Assembly: GCA_963784995.1 (NCBI GenBank) | Contig: CAWATZ010000013.1 | Coordinates: forward strand, 930,001 to 994,000 | Source of the DNA: CAWATZ01 sp963784995 | GTDB taxonomy: Bacteria; Planctomycetota; Planctomycetia; Gemmatales; Gemmataceae | Reading direction: 5' to 3' | Length of the DNA stretch: 64,000 nt | Shown: positions 45,409-54,901 of the stretch, piece after piece | How the letters are laid out: each line of letters starts with the position of its first letter | Position numbering within the stretch: the stretch's first letter is position 1 | The notes under the pieces: generated by a model | What the model was told of the DNA's origin: nothing | Seen by the model: the letters and a program-made list of their open reading frames with translations, nothing else | The model's database searches: none | Program-made: the position numbers and the translations under genes

Positions 45409-45565
45409 GAGGTTGTGTTCGCAGTTCCACCGTAAATGTTCACAGGTCGATGGTGACAGGCGTATCGTGAGACATTAGATACTTCCCCAGTCCGCCGGTC
45501 GATGTGACCTCCGCGCCGAACAGCATGACCCAAAATTGCTAACGTGGCCGGCATGGCCTGTGAGG

Positions 45566-47914
45566 TCAGGGGGAGGGCAACAAGGCAAACAGGTGGGCCA
45601 GCTCGGCTTCGTAGTGCTTCCAGCGTGCCAGCGACCGGCGATACAACGGTTGACGCACCTGTGTCACGCTGGCTGTCCGCACTGGCCGGGCCGTCTGATG
45701 GAACTGCACACAGGCCGGCTCCCACTCCAGGCCGCAGGCCGCCACTAGACGCCGGGCCTCGGGCTCGAAGTCGTCCACCAGTTGCTCGTAGACCACCTCG
45801 CAGACCGAAACCGGCAGCACCGTTTGCCAGTGGGCCATCAGACGGCGATACTCGCGGACGCGTCCGGCCAGGTGCTCGGGATCGTTGGCCCAGCGGATGC
45901 TGCGGAAGTTGGTCATCCAGCAGGAGACGGCCACGTCGCGCGGATCGCGGCGGACGTGGATGAAGGTCGCCCGGGGGAAGAGCAGCGCCAGCAGCCCCAG
46001 GTAGAGGTAATTGTCCGGCATCTTGTCCACGATGCGCTCGGGGGGACTTGCCCCCTCCCCCCAACCCCCTCCCCGCTTCGGGGAGGGGGAGCCGCTTTCT
46101 CCCCTCTCCCCTTGTGGGAGAGGGGTTGGGGGTGAGGGGTGGCTGTCTTGCTCCCCCTCCCCGCTTCGGGGAGGGGGTTGGGGGGAGGGGGCAAGTCCCT
46201 GCAAGATTGCGTCCAGTCCCTCCCGGTGGCGCCGGCTCAACTGCCGCACCGCGGCCGCGTCCAGGGTCTTCAGGCACGACGCCATGTCGTCGGGCATGCC
46301 AAGCACCTCGGGCACCAACTCGAAGACCTGCCGGGCCAGGGTCAGCTCGCCGGCGCCGTGGACCCGCGAATGACTGGCCAGCACTTGCTCAACCAGCGTC
46401 GTCCCCGAACGCGGCATGCCAAAGACAAACACCGGCTGGCGGGTGTCGTCGCCCGCCCCAACGAGGTGGGAGAACAACTCCGCCGTGAAGCCCGCGATGA
46501 TCCGATCGACCAGACTGCGGTGGTCGGCCGGATCGTACGTCTTGCCTTGCTGGCGGTGCCGCTCCAGGACCAGGGGATTGGCCTGAGCCAGGCAGTCAGC
46601 CGCGGCGGCATGCTCGCCGCGGGCGTCGTGGACCTGGGCCAGGCCAAAGAGCAGGGAGCTGCGCAGCCCCGGGGCGAGGCGGGGATTGTCCAGCTGTTGC
46701 CGCAGCGCCATCCGGTCGGCATCCGGCAGCTTGCCGCGCAGCAGGGTCGCCAGCCGGGCCAGCGCTCCGGGAGCACGGGGGTAGACCGCGAGGGCCCGCC
46801 GGTAACATTCCTCGGCCTGGGCCAGCTCGCCCTGTTCCTCGTGCAGGCGGCCCTGGTTGAGCCACCCATCGAGCAGTTCGGGCTGCAGCTCCAGGGCGCG
46901 GCGATAACACTCGGCCGCCTCGGTCAGCCGGCCCTGTTCCTGCAGCGCCCAACCCAGGTCGTTGTGCGCCTGCCCCAGTCCCGGCCGCAGGGCGACGATG
47001 CGCTGGCAGCAAGGCAGGGCCGCGGCATAGTTTTCGTTGGCCGCGTGGGCATCGGCCAGGATTCGCCAGGTCTCGACGTCGTTGGGGGCCAGCCCGGCAG
47101 CCCGCTGGAAATGCGTGAGGGCCTCCGCTCGCTTGTGTTCCAGCTGCAAGGTGAAGCCCAGGTTGGCGTGAATTCGCGCTTCCATCTCCGGTCGCGGCGG
47201 CCCCTGGCTCGCCAGGCGAAGGGCGGCGTCGTAGGCGGCCCGGGCCTCGTCCCAGCGTTCCAGGGCGCGGCAGGCATTGCCGAGGTTGTTGTGCGCCGCC
47301 GGCAGGCTGGGCTGCAGCCGAACCGCTTGCTGGCAGTGTGGCAGAGCTTCCTCGGCCTGTCCCCGATCGACGAGCATCTGGCCCAGATTGCTGCATGCCA
47401 GGGCCAGGTTGGGGTCCAGGGCCACGGCGGCCCGGAAGGCGTCGAGGGCATCTTCCTCCTGGTCCAGCTCCAGCAGCGACGTGCCGAGGTTGTTCTGGGC
47501 CAGGGCGAACCCCGGCCGCATCTGCAGGGCGTTGCGAAACTGTTCCACGGCCTGGGCATACTGGCCGAGGTCGTGCAGGGCCAGGCCGAGGTTGTTGGTG
47601 GCCTCGGGGTAACAGGGCTGGAGCGCCAGGGCGGCCCGGCAGCAGTCGATGGCCTGCTGGAGCTGACCCAGGGCGCGGTGGGCCTCGGCGAGGTTGGCGT
47701 GATAGGCGGCTGCCCCGGGCCGAAGGGCCACGGCCCGGCCGATCAGCTCGATGGCGCGCTGGTGATAGCCGTTCTGGTGGTGCAGCACGCCGAACAGGTG
47801 CAGGGCGTCGGGGTGGTTGGGCTCCTGCGTCAGCAAAGCGTGGTAGAGGCGGGCCGCCTCGGCATGGCGGCCCGCCTGCTGGGCCTGCCAGGCGCGAGTC
47901 AGCTCTGGATTCAT
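45566..47914 (-). CDS. TPR-repeat sulfotransferase with an in-frame palindromic insert
   Basis: This 782-residue protein has about 12 tetratricopeptide repeats in residues 1-440 ('AAYHANLAEAHRALGQLQQA', 'AHNNLGNACRALERWDEARA'), then a sulfotransferase domain. The PAPS-binding loop is 'PVFVFGMPRSGTTLVEQVLA', and 'RIVDKMPDNYLYLGLLALLF' then 'FIHVRRDPRDVAVSCWM' follow. Between the loop and that motif sits an unusual stretch, 'SPQPPPRSGEGEQDSHPSPP' onward to 'GGGWGEGASPPE', encoded by a palindromic element; relatives have only a few residues there. The insert keeps the frame open. The protein may sulfate a polysaccharide or a protein Tyr. Confidence 0.85.
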   Translation of the reverse strand: MNPELTRAWQAQQAGRHAEAARLYHALLTQEPNHPDALHLFGVLHHQNGYHQRAIELIGRAVALRPGAAAYHANLAEAHRALGQLQQAIDCCRAALALQPCYPEATNNLGLALHDLGQYAQAVEQFRNALQMRPGFALAQNNLGTSLLELDQEEDALDAFRAAVALDPNLALACSNLGQMLVDRGQAEEALPHCQQAVRLQPSLPAAHNNLGNACRALERWDEARAAYDAALRLASQGPPRPEMEARIHANLGFTLQLEHKRAEALTHFQRAAGLAPNDVETWRILADAHAANENYAAALPCCQRIVALRPGLGQAHNDLGWALQEQGRLTEAAECYRRALELQPELLDGWLNQGRLHEEQGELAQAEECYRRALAVYPRAPGALARLATLLRGKLPDADRMALRQQLDNPRLAPGLRSSLLFGLAQVHDARGEHAAAADCLAQANPLVLERHRQQGKTYDPADHRSLVDRIIAGFTAELFSHLVGAGDDTRQPVFVFGMPRSGTTLVEQVLASHSRVHGAGELTLARQVFELVPEVLGMPDDMASCLKTLDAAAVRQLSRRHREGLDAILQGLAPSPQPPPRSGEGEQDSHPSPPTPLPQGERGESGSPSPKRGGGWGEGASPPERIVDKMPDNYLYLGLLALLFPRATFIHVRRDPRDVAVSCWMTNFRSIRWANDPEHLAGRVREYRRLMAHWQTVLPVSVCEVVYEQLVDDFEPEARRLVAACGLEWEPACVQFHQTARPVRTASVTQVRQPLYRRSLARWKHYEAELAHLFALLPSP
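46043..46199. repeat. 157-bp GC-rich palindromic element inside the sulfotransferase gene
   Basis: GGGACTTGCCCCCTCCCCCC at the left pairs with GGGGGGAGGGGGCAAGTCCC at the right. Two nested CTCCCCGCTTCGGGGAG hairpins lie inside, with a CTCTCCCCTTGTGGGAGAGG palindrome at the centre. The element is translated in frame on the minus strand as Pro/Gly/Ser-rich sequence. Confidence 0.85.
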
Positions 47915-47980
47915 CAGCCTTTTTCCTTCCGATTGGAAGGACCCTGCTCCGGAGGAGTTCGATGATCAGGCGCAACCGCG

Positions 47981-50900
47981 TTAGAAGACAGGCGACCCGC
48001 GGCCGGTGACCGTCAGGGTGAAGACCACGTCGTCGGAGGCCGGCAGGCCGGCGACCGAGACGAGGACGGTGAAGCTGCCGGGCTTGTCGCCAGCGGTGAG
48101 CCTCGGTGCGGTGGCCAGGCCGGTGCTCGAGGTGGTCACGGTGGCTGTGGCCGAGCCGTTGAAATTGCCCGAGGCGCCGCCGCTGCCGACCTGCACCGTG
48201 AAGGTCACGGCCACCCCGCTGAGGACGTTGCCGTTGGCGTCTTTGACCACCACCTGTAGGGCCGTGCCGAAGGCGGTTGCCAGAGTGGCCGATTGGTTAT
48301 TGCCCGCCACGATGCTGTTAGTGGTGAAGGTGGAGACGGGGCTGGTGTAGTTGGTGCCGGCGCTGTTGGTGGCGTAGGCGACGTAGTAGTACTGCGTGGC
48401 GGGGCTCAGGCCGGTAACGCTCTCGGTGAAGACGCCGGAGGTGCTGGCGGTGGTGTGGACCTGGCTGACGCCGCTGCCGACGTTGGCCAGGGTCAGGCCG
48501 CTGCTGCTCAGGGAATACAGCACGCCGTAATCGCTGACGGTCGCGCCGCCATTGCTGGTGATGTCGCCCCCCAGCGTGGCCGAGGTCGAAGTGACCGAAG
48601 CCGAGGTTGGCGTGGTCACGGTCGGGGCCACGGTTTGGGTGGTGAAGGTGGAGACGGGGCTGGTGTAGTTGGTGCCGGCGCTGTTGGTGGCGTAGGCGAC
48701 GTAGTAGTACTGCGTGCCAGGGCTCAGGCCGGTAACGCTCTCGGTGAAGACGCCGGAGGTGCTGGCGCTGGTATGGACCTGGCTGACGCCGCTGCCGACG
48801 TTGGCCAGGGTCAGGCCGCTGCTGCTCAGGGAATACAGCACGCCGTAATCGCTGATGCTGGCACCCCCGTTGCTGGTGATGTCGCCCCCCAGCGTGGCCG
48901 AAGTCGAAGTGACCGAAGCCGAGGTTGGCGTGGTCACGGTCGGGGCCACGGTTTGGGTGGTGAAGGTGGAGACGGGGCTGGTGTAGTTGGTGCCGGCGCT
49001 GTTGGTGGCGTAGGCGACGTAGTAGTACTGCGTGCCAGGGCTCAGGCCGGTAACGCTCTCGGTGAAGACGCCGGAGGTGCTGGCGCTGGTATGGACCTGG
49101 CTGACGCCGCTGCCGACGTTGGCCAGGGTCAGGCCGCTGCTGCTGGTGGAGTACAGCACGCCGTAATCGCTGATGCTGGCACCCCCGTTGCTGGTGATGT
49201 CGCCCCCCAGCGTGGCCGAAGTCGAAGTGACCGAAGCCGAGGTTGGCGTGGTCACGGTCGGGGCCACGGTTTGGGTGGTGAAGGTGGAGACGGGGCTGGT
49301 GTAAGTGGTGCCTTGGCTGTTGGTGGCGTAGGCGACGTAGTAATACTGCGTGGCGGAGCTCAGGCCGGTGACGGGCTCGGTGAAGACGCCGGAGGTGCTG
49401 GCGGTGGTGTGGACCTGACTGACACCGCTGCCGACGTTGGCCAGGGTCAGGCCGCTGCTGCTGGTGGAGTACAGTACGCCGTAATCGGTAATGGTGGCAC
49501 CGCCGTTGCTGGTAATGTCGCCCCCCAGCGTCGCTGAGGTCGAAGTGACCGAAGCCGAGGTTGGCGTGGTCACGGTCGGGGCCACGGTTTGGGTGGTGAA
49601 GGTGGCGACGGGGCTGGTGTAGCTGGTGCCGGCGCTGTTGGTGGCGTAGGCGACGTAGTAGTACTGCGTGCCAGGGCTCAGGCCGGTAACGCTCTCGGTG
49701 AAGACGCCGGAGGTGCTGGCGGTGGTGTGGACCTGGCTGACGCCGCTGCCGACGTTGGCCAGGGTCAGGCCGCTGCTGCTGGTGGAGTACAGCACGCCGT
49801 AATCGCTGATGCTGGCACCGCCGTTGCTGGTGATGTCGCCCCCCAGCGTTGCTGAGGTCGAAGCGACCGAAGCCGAGGTTGGCGTGGTCACAGTCGGGGC
49901 CGTCACCGCAGGGAACGTATAGGCACCACTGATGGCGTTACTATTGAAATCCGTGGCCACGCCCCCGTTGAACAGGCTCGCGATGACGTCCGCTGTTTGG
50001 AAGGTAGTGGTTGTGTTGAGGGTCTGCCCGGACATCGTTACCGTCGCGGATCCGTTGCCCTGGATACCCGAGTCATTCTTATCGCCCAGAAGGTAGAGGG
50101 CAAGCCCCCCATCGCTTGCCGTGTTGCTGCTGAAGGTAGCCGATGTGATCATCATACTCCCGTTGACCGCGAAGATGGCTCCTCCCAGGCCTTGACCTGA
50201 TCCCGCTGGTACCGCTCCCTTGTTAGGAGTGCCACCGCCGCCGAGCCCGCCTGGACCACCAGTTGCGGAGTTGGCGGTAAAGGCATCGTTGGTCAACGTC
50301 AGCGCACCACCATTGCTAAAGATGCCGCCACCGAGGCCGACTCCGCCTCCTGCGGCGCCTGAAAATGAAGTGGCACCATTGCCCCCACCAAATCCACCGG
50401 CTCCCGGTTTATCACCGGTAGGGGAACCGGAACCGCCCCCACCGCCGCCGAAGCCACCCTCGGCACCGTTCGCTCGAACTCCGCCCCCTCCGCCGCCACC
50501 GCCAAAGCCGCCCTGTCCGCCATTGGCGCCAGCATTGCCGCCGCCGCCACCACCACCGAATTGGCCGGGAGAACCAGCATTTCCACCCTTCGGATTGCCA
50601 CCATTCCCACCATTGCTCCCGGTAGAGAGCGACCCACCTGGGCCTCCCATACCACCGCCACCGCCCCCACCTGTGGCAGTGGAGGTTGAAAAGTACGACG
50701 CACCTGTCCCGCCCTTAGCTGCATTGTTGGTGAAGGTGCAGCCTTGTGCGGAGAAGGTGCCGCCATCGACAAAAACAGCGCCACCCAGACCTGCCCCGCC
50801 ACCACCGCCACCGCCCCCACTCGTTGCCCCCCCCATGCCGCCGACAGCATCACCTCCCGTAATCGTCAAGTTCTCCAGCGTGAGACTGGCCGTGTTGCTG

Positions 50901-51403
50901 ACGTAGAACAGGCGCTGCTGAACGGTGTTGCTGTTCTGGAGGGTGATCCCGTTGCCGCCGGTCGGCCCCATGATGGTGATGCTGCTGGTGCCGGTGATGC
51001 CGAAGTCGCTGGGGCCAGCCGTGCTGTTGCCTGCGATGTTCAGCGAGACGGTGGCCGACCCACTGTTGGTCAGGGCCGAGTCGAACTCAATGGTGGCCGT
51101 GTAATTGTTGTTGACGGCATCGTCGATGGCGGCGCGGAGGGTCGAGGCCGGAATGGGATCGGTCACGGTGCCGGCATGGCCGCTGGTTATGGCCCCGGTG
51201 CCGTCGGTCAGCGCGCTTGGGCCGGTGACCTCGTAGTAAACAGTTGTGGGCACTACCCTCGACTCGAGCACTTCGAGGTACGGCCGCAGCCGCAGGGCGA
51301 ACGGGGCCGCCGGCCGGGAGGAGCGCCTGCCCCAGGGCTGGTAGAAACCGAGCTTCACCCAGAGCGCCCTGACGAGTTTTCGCAGGTAGGTGTTGGTCAA
51401 CAT
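47981..51403 (-). CDS. Secreted repeat-rich surface protein (beta-helix, Gly-rich and fibronectin-III-like repeats)
   Basis: This 1140-residue protein starts at ATG 51403 and carries the planctomycete export-type N-terminus 'LRPYLEVLESRVVPTT'. Residues about 60-210 are strand-rich, in the style of parallel beta-helix proteins. A Gly-rich tract follows ('GGNGGNPKGGNAGSPGQFGG'), then a second strand region. Five near-identical repeats of 106 residues follow, each with 'TSASVTSTSATLGGDITSNG' and 'GLSPGTQYYYVAYATNSAGT', which look like fibronectin-III-like domains. The last 80 residues are an Ig-like domain with 'VKDANGNVLSGVAVTFTVQ'. It is probably a surface adhesin or matrix protein. It precedes the sulfotransferase gene by 66 bases. 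Confidence 0.85.
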   Translation of the reverse strand: MLTNTYLRKLVRALWVKLGFYQPWGRRSSRPAAPFALRLRPYLEVLESRVVPTTVYYEVTGPSALTDGTGAITSGHAGTVTDPIPASTLRAAIDDAVNNNYTATIEFDSALTNSGSATVSLNIAGNSTAGPSDFGITGTSSITIMGPTGGNGITLQNSNTVQQRLFYVSNTASLTLENLTITGGDAVGGMGGATSGGGGGGGGAGLGGAVFVDGGTFSAQGCTFTNNAAKGGTGASYFSTSTATGGGGGGGMGGPGGSLSTGSNGGNGGNPKGGNAGSPGQFGGGGGGGNAGANGGQGGFGGGGGGGGVRANGAEGGFGGGGGGSGSPTGDKPGAGGFGGGNGATSFSGAAGGGVGLGGGIFSNGGALTLTNDAFTANSATGGPGGLGGGGTPNKGAVPAGSGQGLGGAIFAVNGSMMITSATFSSNTASDGGLALYLLGDKNDSGIQGNGSATVTMSGQTLNTTTTFQTADVIASLFNGGVATDFNSNAISGAYTFPAVTAPTVTTPTSASVASTSATLGGDITSNGGASISDYGVLYSTSSSGLTLANVGSGVSQVHTTASTSGVFTESVTGLSPGTQYYYVAYATNSAGTSYTSPVATFTTQTVAPTVTTPTSASVTSTSATLGGDITSNGGATITDYGVLYSTSSSGLTLANVGSGVSQVHTTASTSGVFTEPVTGLSSATQYYYVAYATNSQGTTYTSPVSTFTTQTVAPTVTTPTSASVTSTSATLGGDITSNGGASISDYGVLYSTSSSGLTLANVGSGVSQVHTSASTSGVFTESVTGLSPGTQYYYVAYATNSAGTNYTSPVSTFTTQTVAPTVTTPTSASVTSTSATLGGDITSNGGASISDYGVLYSLSSSGLTLANVGSGVSQVHTSASTSGVFTESVTGLSPGTQYYYVAYATNSAGTNYTSPVSTFTTQTVAPTVTTPTSASVTSTSATLGGDITSNGGATVSDYGVLYSLSSSGLTLANVGSGVSQVHTTASTSGVFTESVTGLSPATQYYYVAYATNSAGTNYTSPVSTFTTNSIVAGNNQSATLATAFGTALQVVVKDANGNVLSGVAVTFTVQVGSGGASGNFNGSATATVTTSSTGLATAPRLTAGDKPGSFTVLVSVAGLPASDDVVFTLTVTGRGSPVF
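48323..49912. repeat. Five tandem 318-bp repeats within the surface-protein gene
   Basis: The phrase GGTGAAGGTGG recurs at 48323, 48641, 48959, 49277 and 49595, each 318 bases apart. The copies are almost identical, including silent positions, so they were duplicated recently or are kept uniform by gene conversion. Each encodes one 106-residue fibronectin-III-like domain. Confidence 0.88.
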
Positions 51404-51461
51404 GAGGAGGTCTCTCTCGTTTGGATTGCAGCAGGCCAAGACCTGCCGGAAATCAAGGTTC

Positions 51462-51690
51462 GGGTAAGAGCGAACAGCTCGGCCAGGGCGTCCTGGGAGT
51501 GCTTCCAACGTGCCAGGCCACGGCGATAGAGCGGCTGGCGGACCTGCGTCACGCTGGCAGTCCGCACCGGCCGCTTCGTTTTATGGAACTGAGAGCAGGC
51601 CGGCTCCCACTCCAGCCCGCAGGCCGCTACCAGGCGCGTCAGCTGTACAGCTTTTTGGCAGTGTTCGAGCGCCTCCTCGGCCGGCCCGGT
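51462..51690 (-). pseudogene. TPR-sulfotransferase remnant
   Basis: The frame reads 'PAEEALEHCQKAVQLTR', a piece of a TPR repeat, directly joined to 'LVAACGLEWEPACSQFHKTK' and 'RPVRTASVTQVRQPLYRRGL', the last 60 residues of a sulfotransferase. The same C-terminal sequence is found in the intact gene at 45566-45760. The whole catalytic part is deleted. The fragment lies just upstream of the surface-protein gene, so that gene was once flanked by sulfotransferase genes on both sides. Confidence 0.75.
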
Positions 51691-52206
51691 TCGTTGCGGA
51701 ACCGGGGTTAAACGATCATGGATGCCATCCTCGATTCCGTGGGGAAGAGACGGCCGGTAAGGCCGCCTGGGTGGAGACTGAGCCGCGCACCAGGGAGACA
51801 AAAATAGGCGGAGGGATGCGGCAGACCACAATGGCTGCCCAGTTCCTCCGCCTGATTCGGTGCGACCTGGTCGAGACAGCACGACTTCGGCTCATGAATC
51901 GCGTTGTCCCACGCCACTCCAGCGGTCGGGGTGTTGGCCTCCTGTGGGGATGGCTGCCAGGACTGTTCATGAATGTGAGAAAGTATAAACGCCACGTCGA
52001 TCATTCGTCAAGGAAAAAGATCCGCAGTTTGCCCAATTCAATCGCCGGAGCTCGCTCGCCTGCTCAGGGCGCTGCCACCGTCAGTTCGCTCAAAAAAACT
52101 CTTCCGATTGTCTGGCGGCTTCTTGATCCCGCTTCCGCTGGTTATAGTAGAGGCAGGGGACACTTTGCCTGAACTCGCGGGGACACACCGAACGAAAGGG
52201 GAAACG
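51691..52206. other. Gap with no recognised gene
   Basis: Open frames in both directions lack family motifs. The right end holds the leader of the VIT-VWA gene, with AAAGGGGAAACG before its ATG. Nothing else was recognised. Confidence 0.4.
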
Positions 52207-54656
52207 ATGCGCCGCTCTTTGTCGGTTCTGGTCATTCTTCTGGGGAGCACGGCATCCATTCACGCACAGGGCCTGCTCATTCCGGAAGCGAAATACAAGA
52301 CGCAGCCGCTGGCCATGGTCAGCCACGAAGTGGCCATCGCCATCCAGGACCAGGCGGCGGAAACCGTGGTGGAGCAGACCTTCCGCAATCACGTCAATCG
52401 GGAGCTGGAAGCCAGCTACGTCTTCCCGGTGCCCCGGGGAGCCAGCGTCCGCGCGTTCAAGATGATGGTCAACGGCACCAAGGTGGACGGCAAGCTGGTA
52501 CAAGGCCCGGCCGCCCAGCAACTCTGCGCCCATTGCGCCCGCGTCACTCAAGATCCCGGGGTGATCGATTACGTGGGAAACAACCTGCTCACGGTGGCCG
52601 TTCCCTCCATTAAGCCTGGCCAGAACGTGAAGGTGACGGTGACCTACTCGGCCCTTGCCGGCCAGGACAATGGGCTGATCGAGTACGTCTATCCGCTCAA
52701 GACCGACGGCAAGGCCACCCGCACGCTGGAGAAGTTTTCCCTCAAGGCACGCATCAAGAGCCAGCATGCCATCCAGAACGTCTACAGCCCGACGCACACC
52801 TTCAACATGCGACGTGCCAGCGATCGCGAGGTCCACGTTGAGTTCAACCGCGAGCAGGCCTTGCTCGACAAGGACTTCCAGCTCTTCTGGACGCTCACCA
52901 ACAAGGACGTGGGCCTGACGTCCATGATCCATCGGTCCACCGCCACCGAGGACGGCTACTTCCTGTTCCTGATTTCGCCGCGTCTGGAAGCGCCCCAGCA
53001 GATCGTGCCGCGCGACGTTCTGCTGGTGCTGGACACCTCCGGCAGCATGAAGGGAGCCAAGATGGAACAGGCTCGCAAGGCCCTCCATTACTTCCTCAAT
53101 CATCTGAACAAGCAGGATCGCTTCGCGCTGATGAATTTCTCCACGACTGTAAACAAGTACCAGAACGAGCTGCTCGAAGCGAACGCGGAGGAGCTTGGCA
53201 AAGCACGCCAATGGGTCGATAATCTGCAACCGACGGGCGGCACGGCCATCGACAAGGCGCTGAGCACGGCCCTGGAAATGCGCACCCGGGACGAAGGTCG
53301 GACGTTCACCGTGATCTTCTTCACCGACGGCCAGCCCACGGTGGGCGAGACCAACCCCGAGGTGATCGTCAAGAACGTGGAACGGCGCAACTCGGCCACC
53401 ACGCGCATCTTCACCTTTGGCGTGGGTAACGACGTGAACGCGACCATGCTCGACAAGCTGGCCGGGAACACGCGGGCCACCAGCACTTACGTTCGGCCGG
53501 ACGAGGACATCGAGGCCAGGGCCAGCGGGCTGTGGGGCAAGATCACCAATCCCGTGCTGACCAACCTGAAGCTGAGCGCGGGCAAGGACATCATCCTGGC
53601 GGAGACGTATCCGCCGGACCTGCCGGACCTGTTCCAGGGCGGCCAGCTGGTGGTCCTGGGCCGCTATCGCGGCACGGGCAAGGCGAAACTGGTCCTTTCG
53701 GGCCTGGTCGGCCGTGAGAAGAAGGAGTTCCCCTACGACGTCCATTTCCAGGACAGGACCGGCAACGACTATGCCTTCGTGGAACACCTTTGGGCCCGGC
53801 GCAAGGTGGGCTACCTGCTCGATCAGATCCGCGCCAACGGCGAACAGAAGGAGCTGGTGGACGAGACGAAACTGCTGGCCCGGAAGTACGGCATTGCGAC
53901 ACCTTACACCAGTTACTTGCTCACGTCTGAGGGCGTCGTGCCGGTGCTGAACCCCAACCCCGCGAAGCTGCAGCTTCAGGGCCAGCGTCCGGCGATCCTC
54001 GAGCGCCCGGCAAGGCGCCGCTGGCGCTGCAGCAGTTCCTGACCGAATCGAACGTGACGCCGGAGAACGTGGAGAAGGTCCGCAACGTGGTGCTGGCCGC
54101 GAGCCTGCAAACCGACGCGGTCGCCAAATGCTGCTGCTCCCCCGACCCGGTCAAACGGGCGCAGGGCATCTGCAATTGCTGCAAACACGTCGATGGCAAA
54201 TGCCCCTGCATGGCGCGCCGTGCCAAGGTAGCCCTGGACAAGCAAAAAGCCTACGCGGACTGCTGTGCCGCCCTGCGCAAGGGCGACCTGACGGGTGTTC
54301 AGGCCGGCCGGCTGGGAGTCGATCTATCCATTCAATGCGGCAACTTGCGAAACCAGTGCCAGGTGGAGCAAACGGCGCAGCGCGCTCTTCTGGGCCGGCA
54401 GTGCATCGAAGTCGGCGGCATCTGGATCGACCGGGGCTACGACGTCAAGAAGACGAAAACCGTGGCCGTCAAGGCGATGAGCGACGCCTACTTCTTGCTG
54501 CTGGAGAAACACCCGGAATTGAAGGAGGTCTTCCGCATGGGCAATCACCTGGTCTGGGTGACCCCGAGCGGCACGGCGTTGCTGCTGGACGCCAGCGCCG
54601 GCAAGGAAACGCTGACCGATGACGAGATCGCCAGCCTGTTCCCGGGGAAGAAGTGA
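52207..54656 (+). pseudogene. VIT- and VWA-domain secreted protein, one frameshift
   Basis: From the ATG at 52207 there is a signal peptide ('LSVLVILLGSTASIHA'), then a VIT domain with 'ETVVEQTFRNHVNRELEASY' and VFPVPRGA, then a von Willebrand A domain whose MIDAS motif is 'VLLVLDTSGSMKGAKMEQA' with 'TPTGGTAIDKALSTAL'-like threonine and 'FFTDGQPTVGET' loops. A base is missing near 54008 (CCC-GGC), so the frame stops at 54042 while the protein continues as 'LALQQFLTESNVTPENVEKV' to the stop at 54656. That tail includes a Cys-rich patch (CCCSP, CNCCKHVDGKCPC) and the usual final domain 'IDRGYDVKKTKTVAVKAMSD'. Such proteins bind metal ions and partners at the cell surface. Confidence 0.8.
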
Positions 54657-54703
54657 CGGAGCGGGTTCAACTCGCCGGAACCGCTCGTTCCACGCGGCAC
54701 CGG

Positions 54704-54730
54704 GGGCTCTATTCTTCAAGAATAGAGCCC
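54704..54730. terminator. Candidate hairpin after the VIT-VWA gene
   Basis: GGGCTCTATTCTT and AAGAATAGAGCCC are exact complements with one base between them. It lies 48 bases after the stop at 54656. There is no T-tract, so it may be just a palindrome. Confidence 0.4.
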
Positions 54731-54901
54731 TGGGTGCAGTGCATGGCCACGTGCGGGGTGTTGCTCCGGGACAAGAATCGGGCGATGGGACAGAGCGAGG
54801 GGCCGAACGGCACGTGACTCTTTGTGCAGCTATGCTCACAGGCATCACGCACCGATAATAGGCAAGCGTTCTGTTCTCCCAGGCCAGATGGGGTCGTCTC
54901 C

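Noticed and set aside
48293..49855. Repeated plus-strand frame rich in Gly-Asp-Ala
   Set aside because: It mirrors the 318-bp repeats of the surface-protein gene on the other strand.
48323..49912. Tandem repeats as a possible CRISPR array
   Set aside because: Units are 318 bases long, have no spacers and are in a coding frame.
50220..50906. A Pro-rich 228-residue plus-strand frame
   Set aside because: It is the reverse of the Gly-rich tract in the surface protein.
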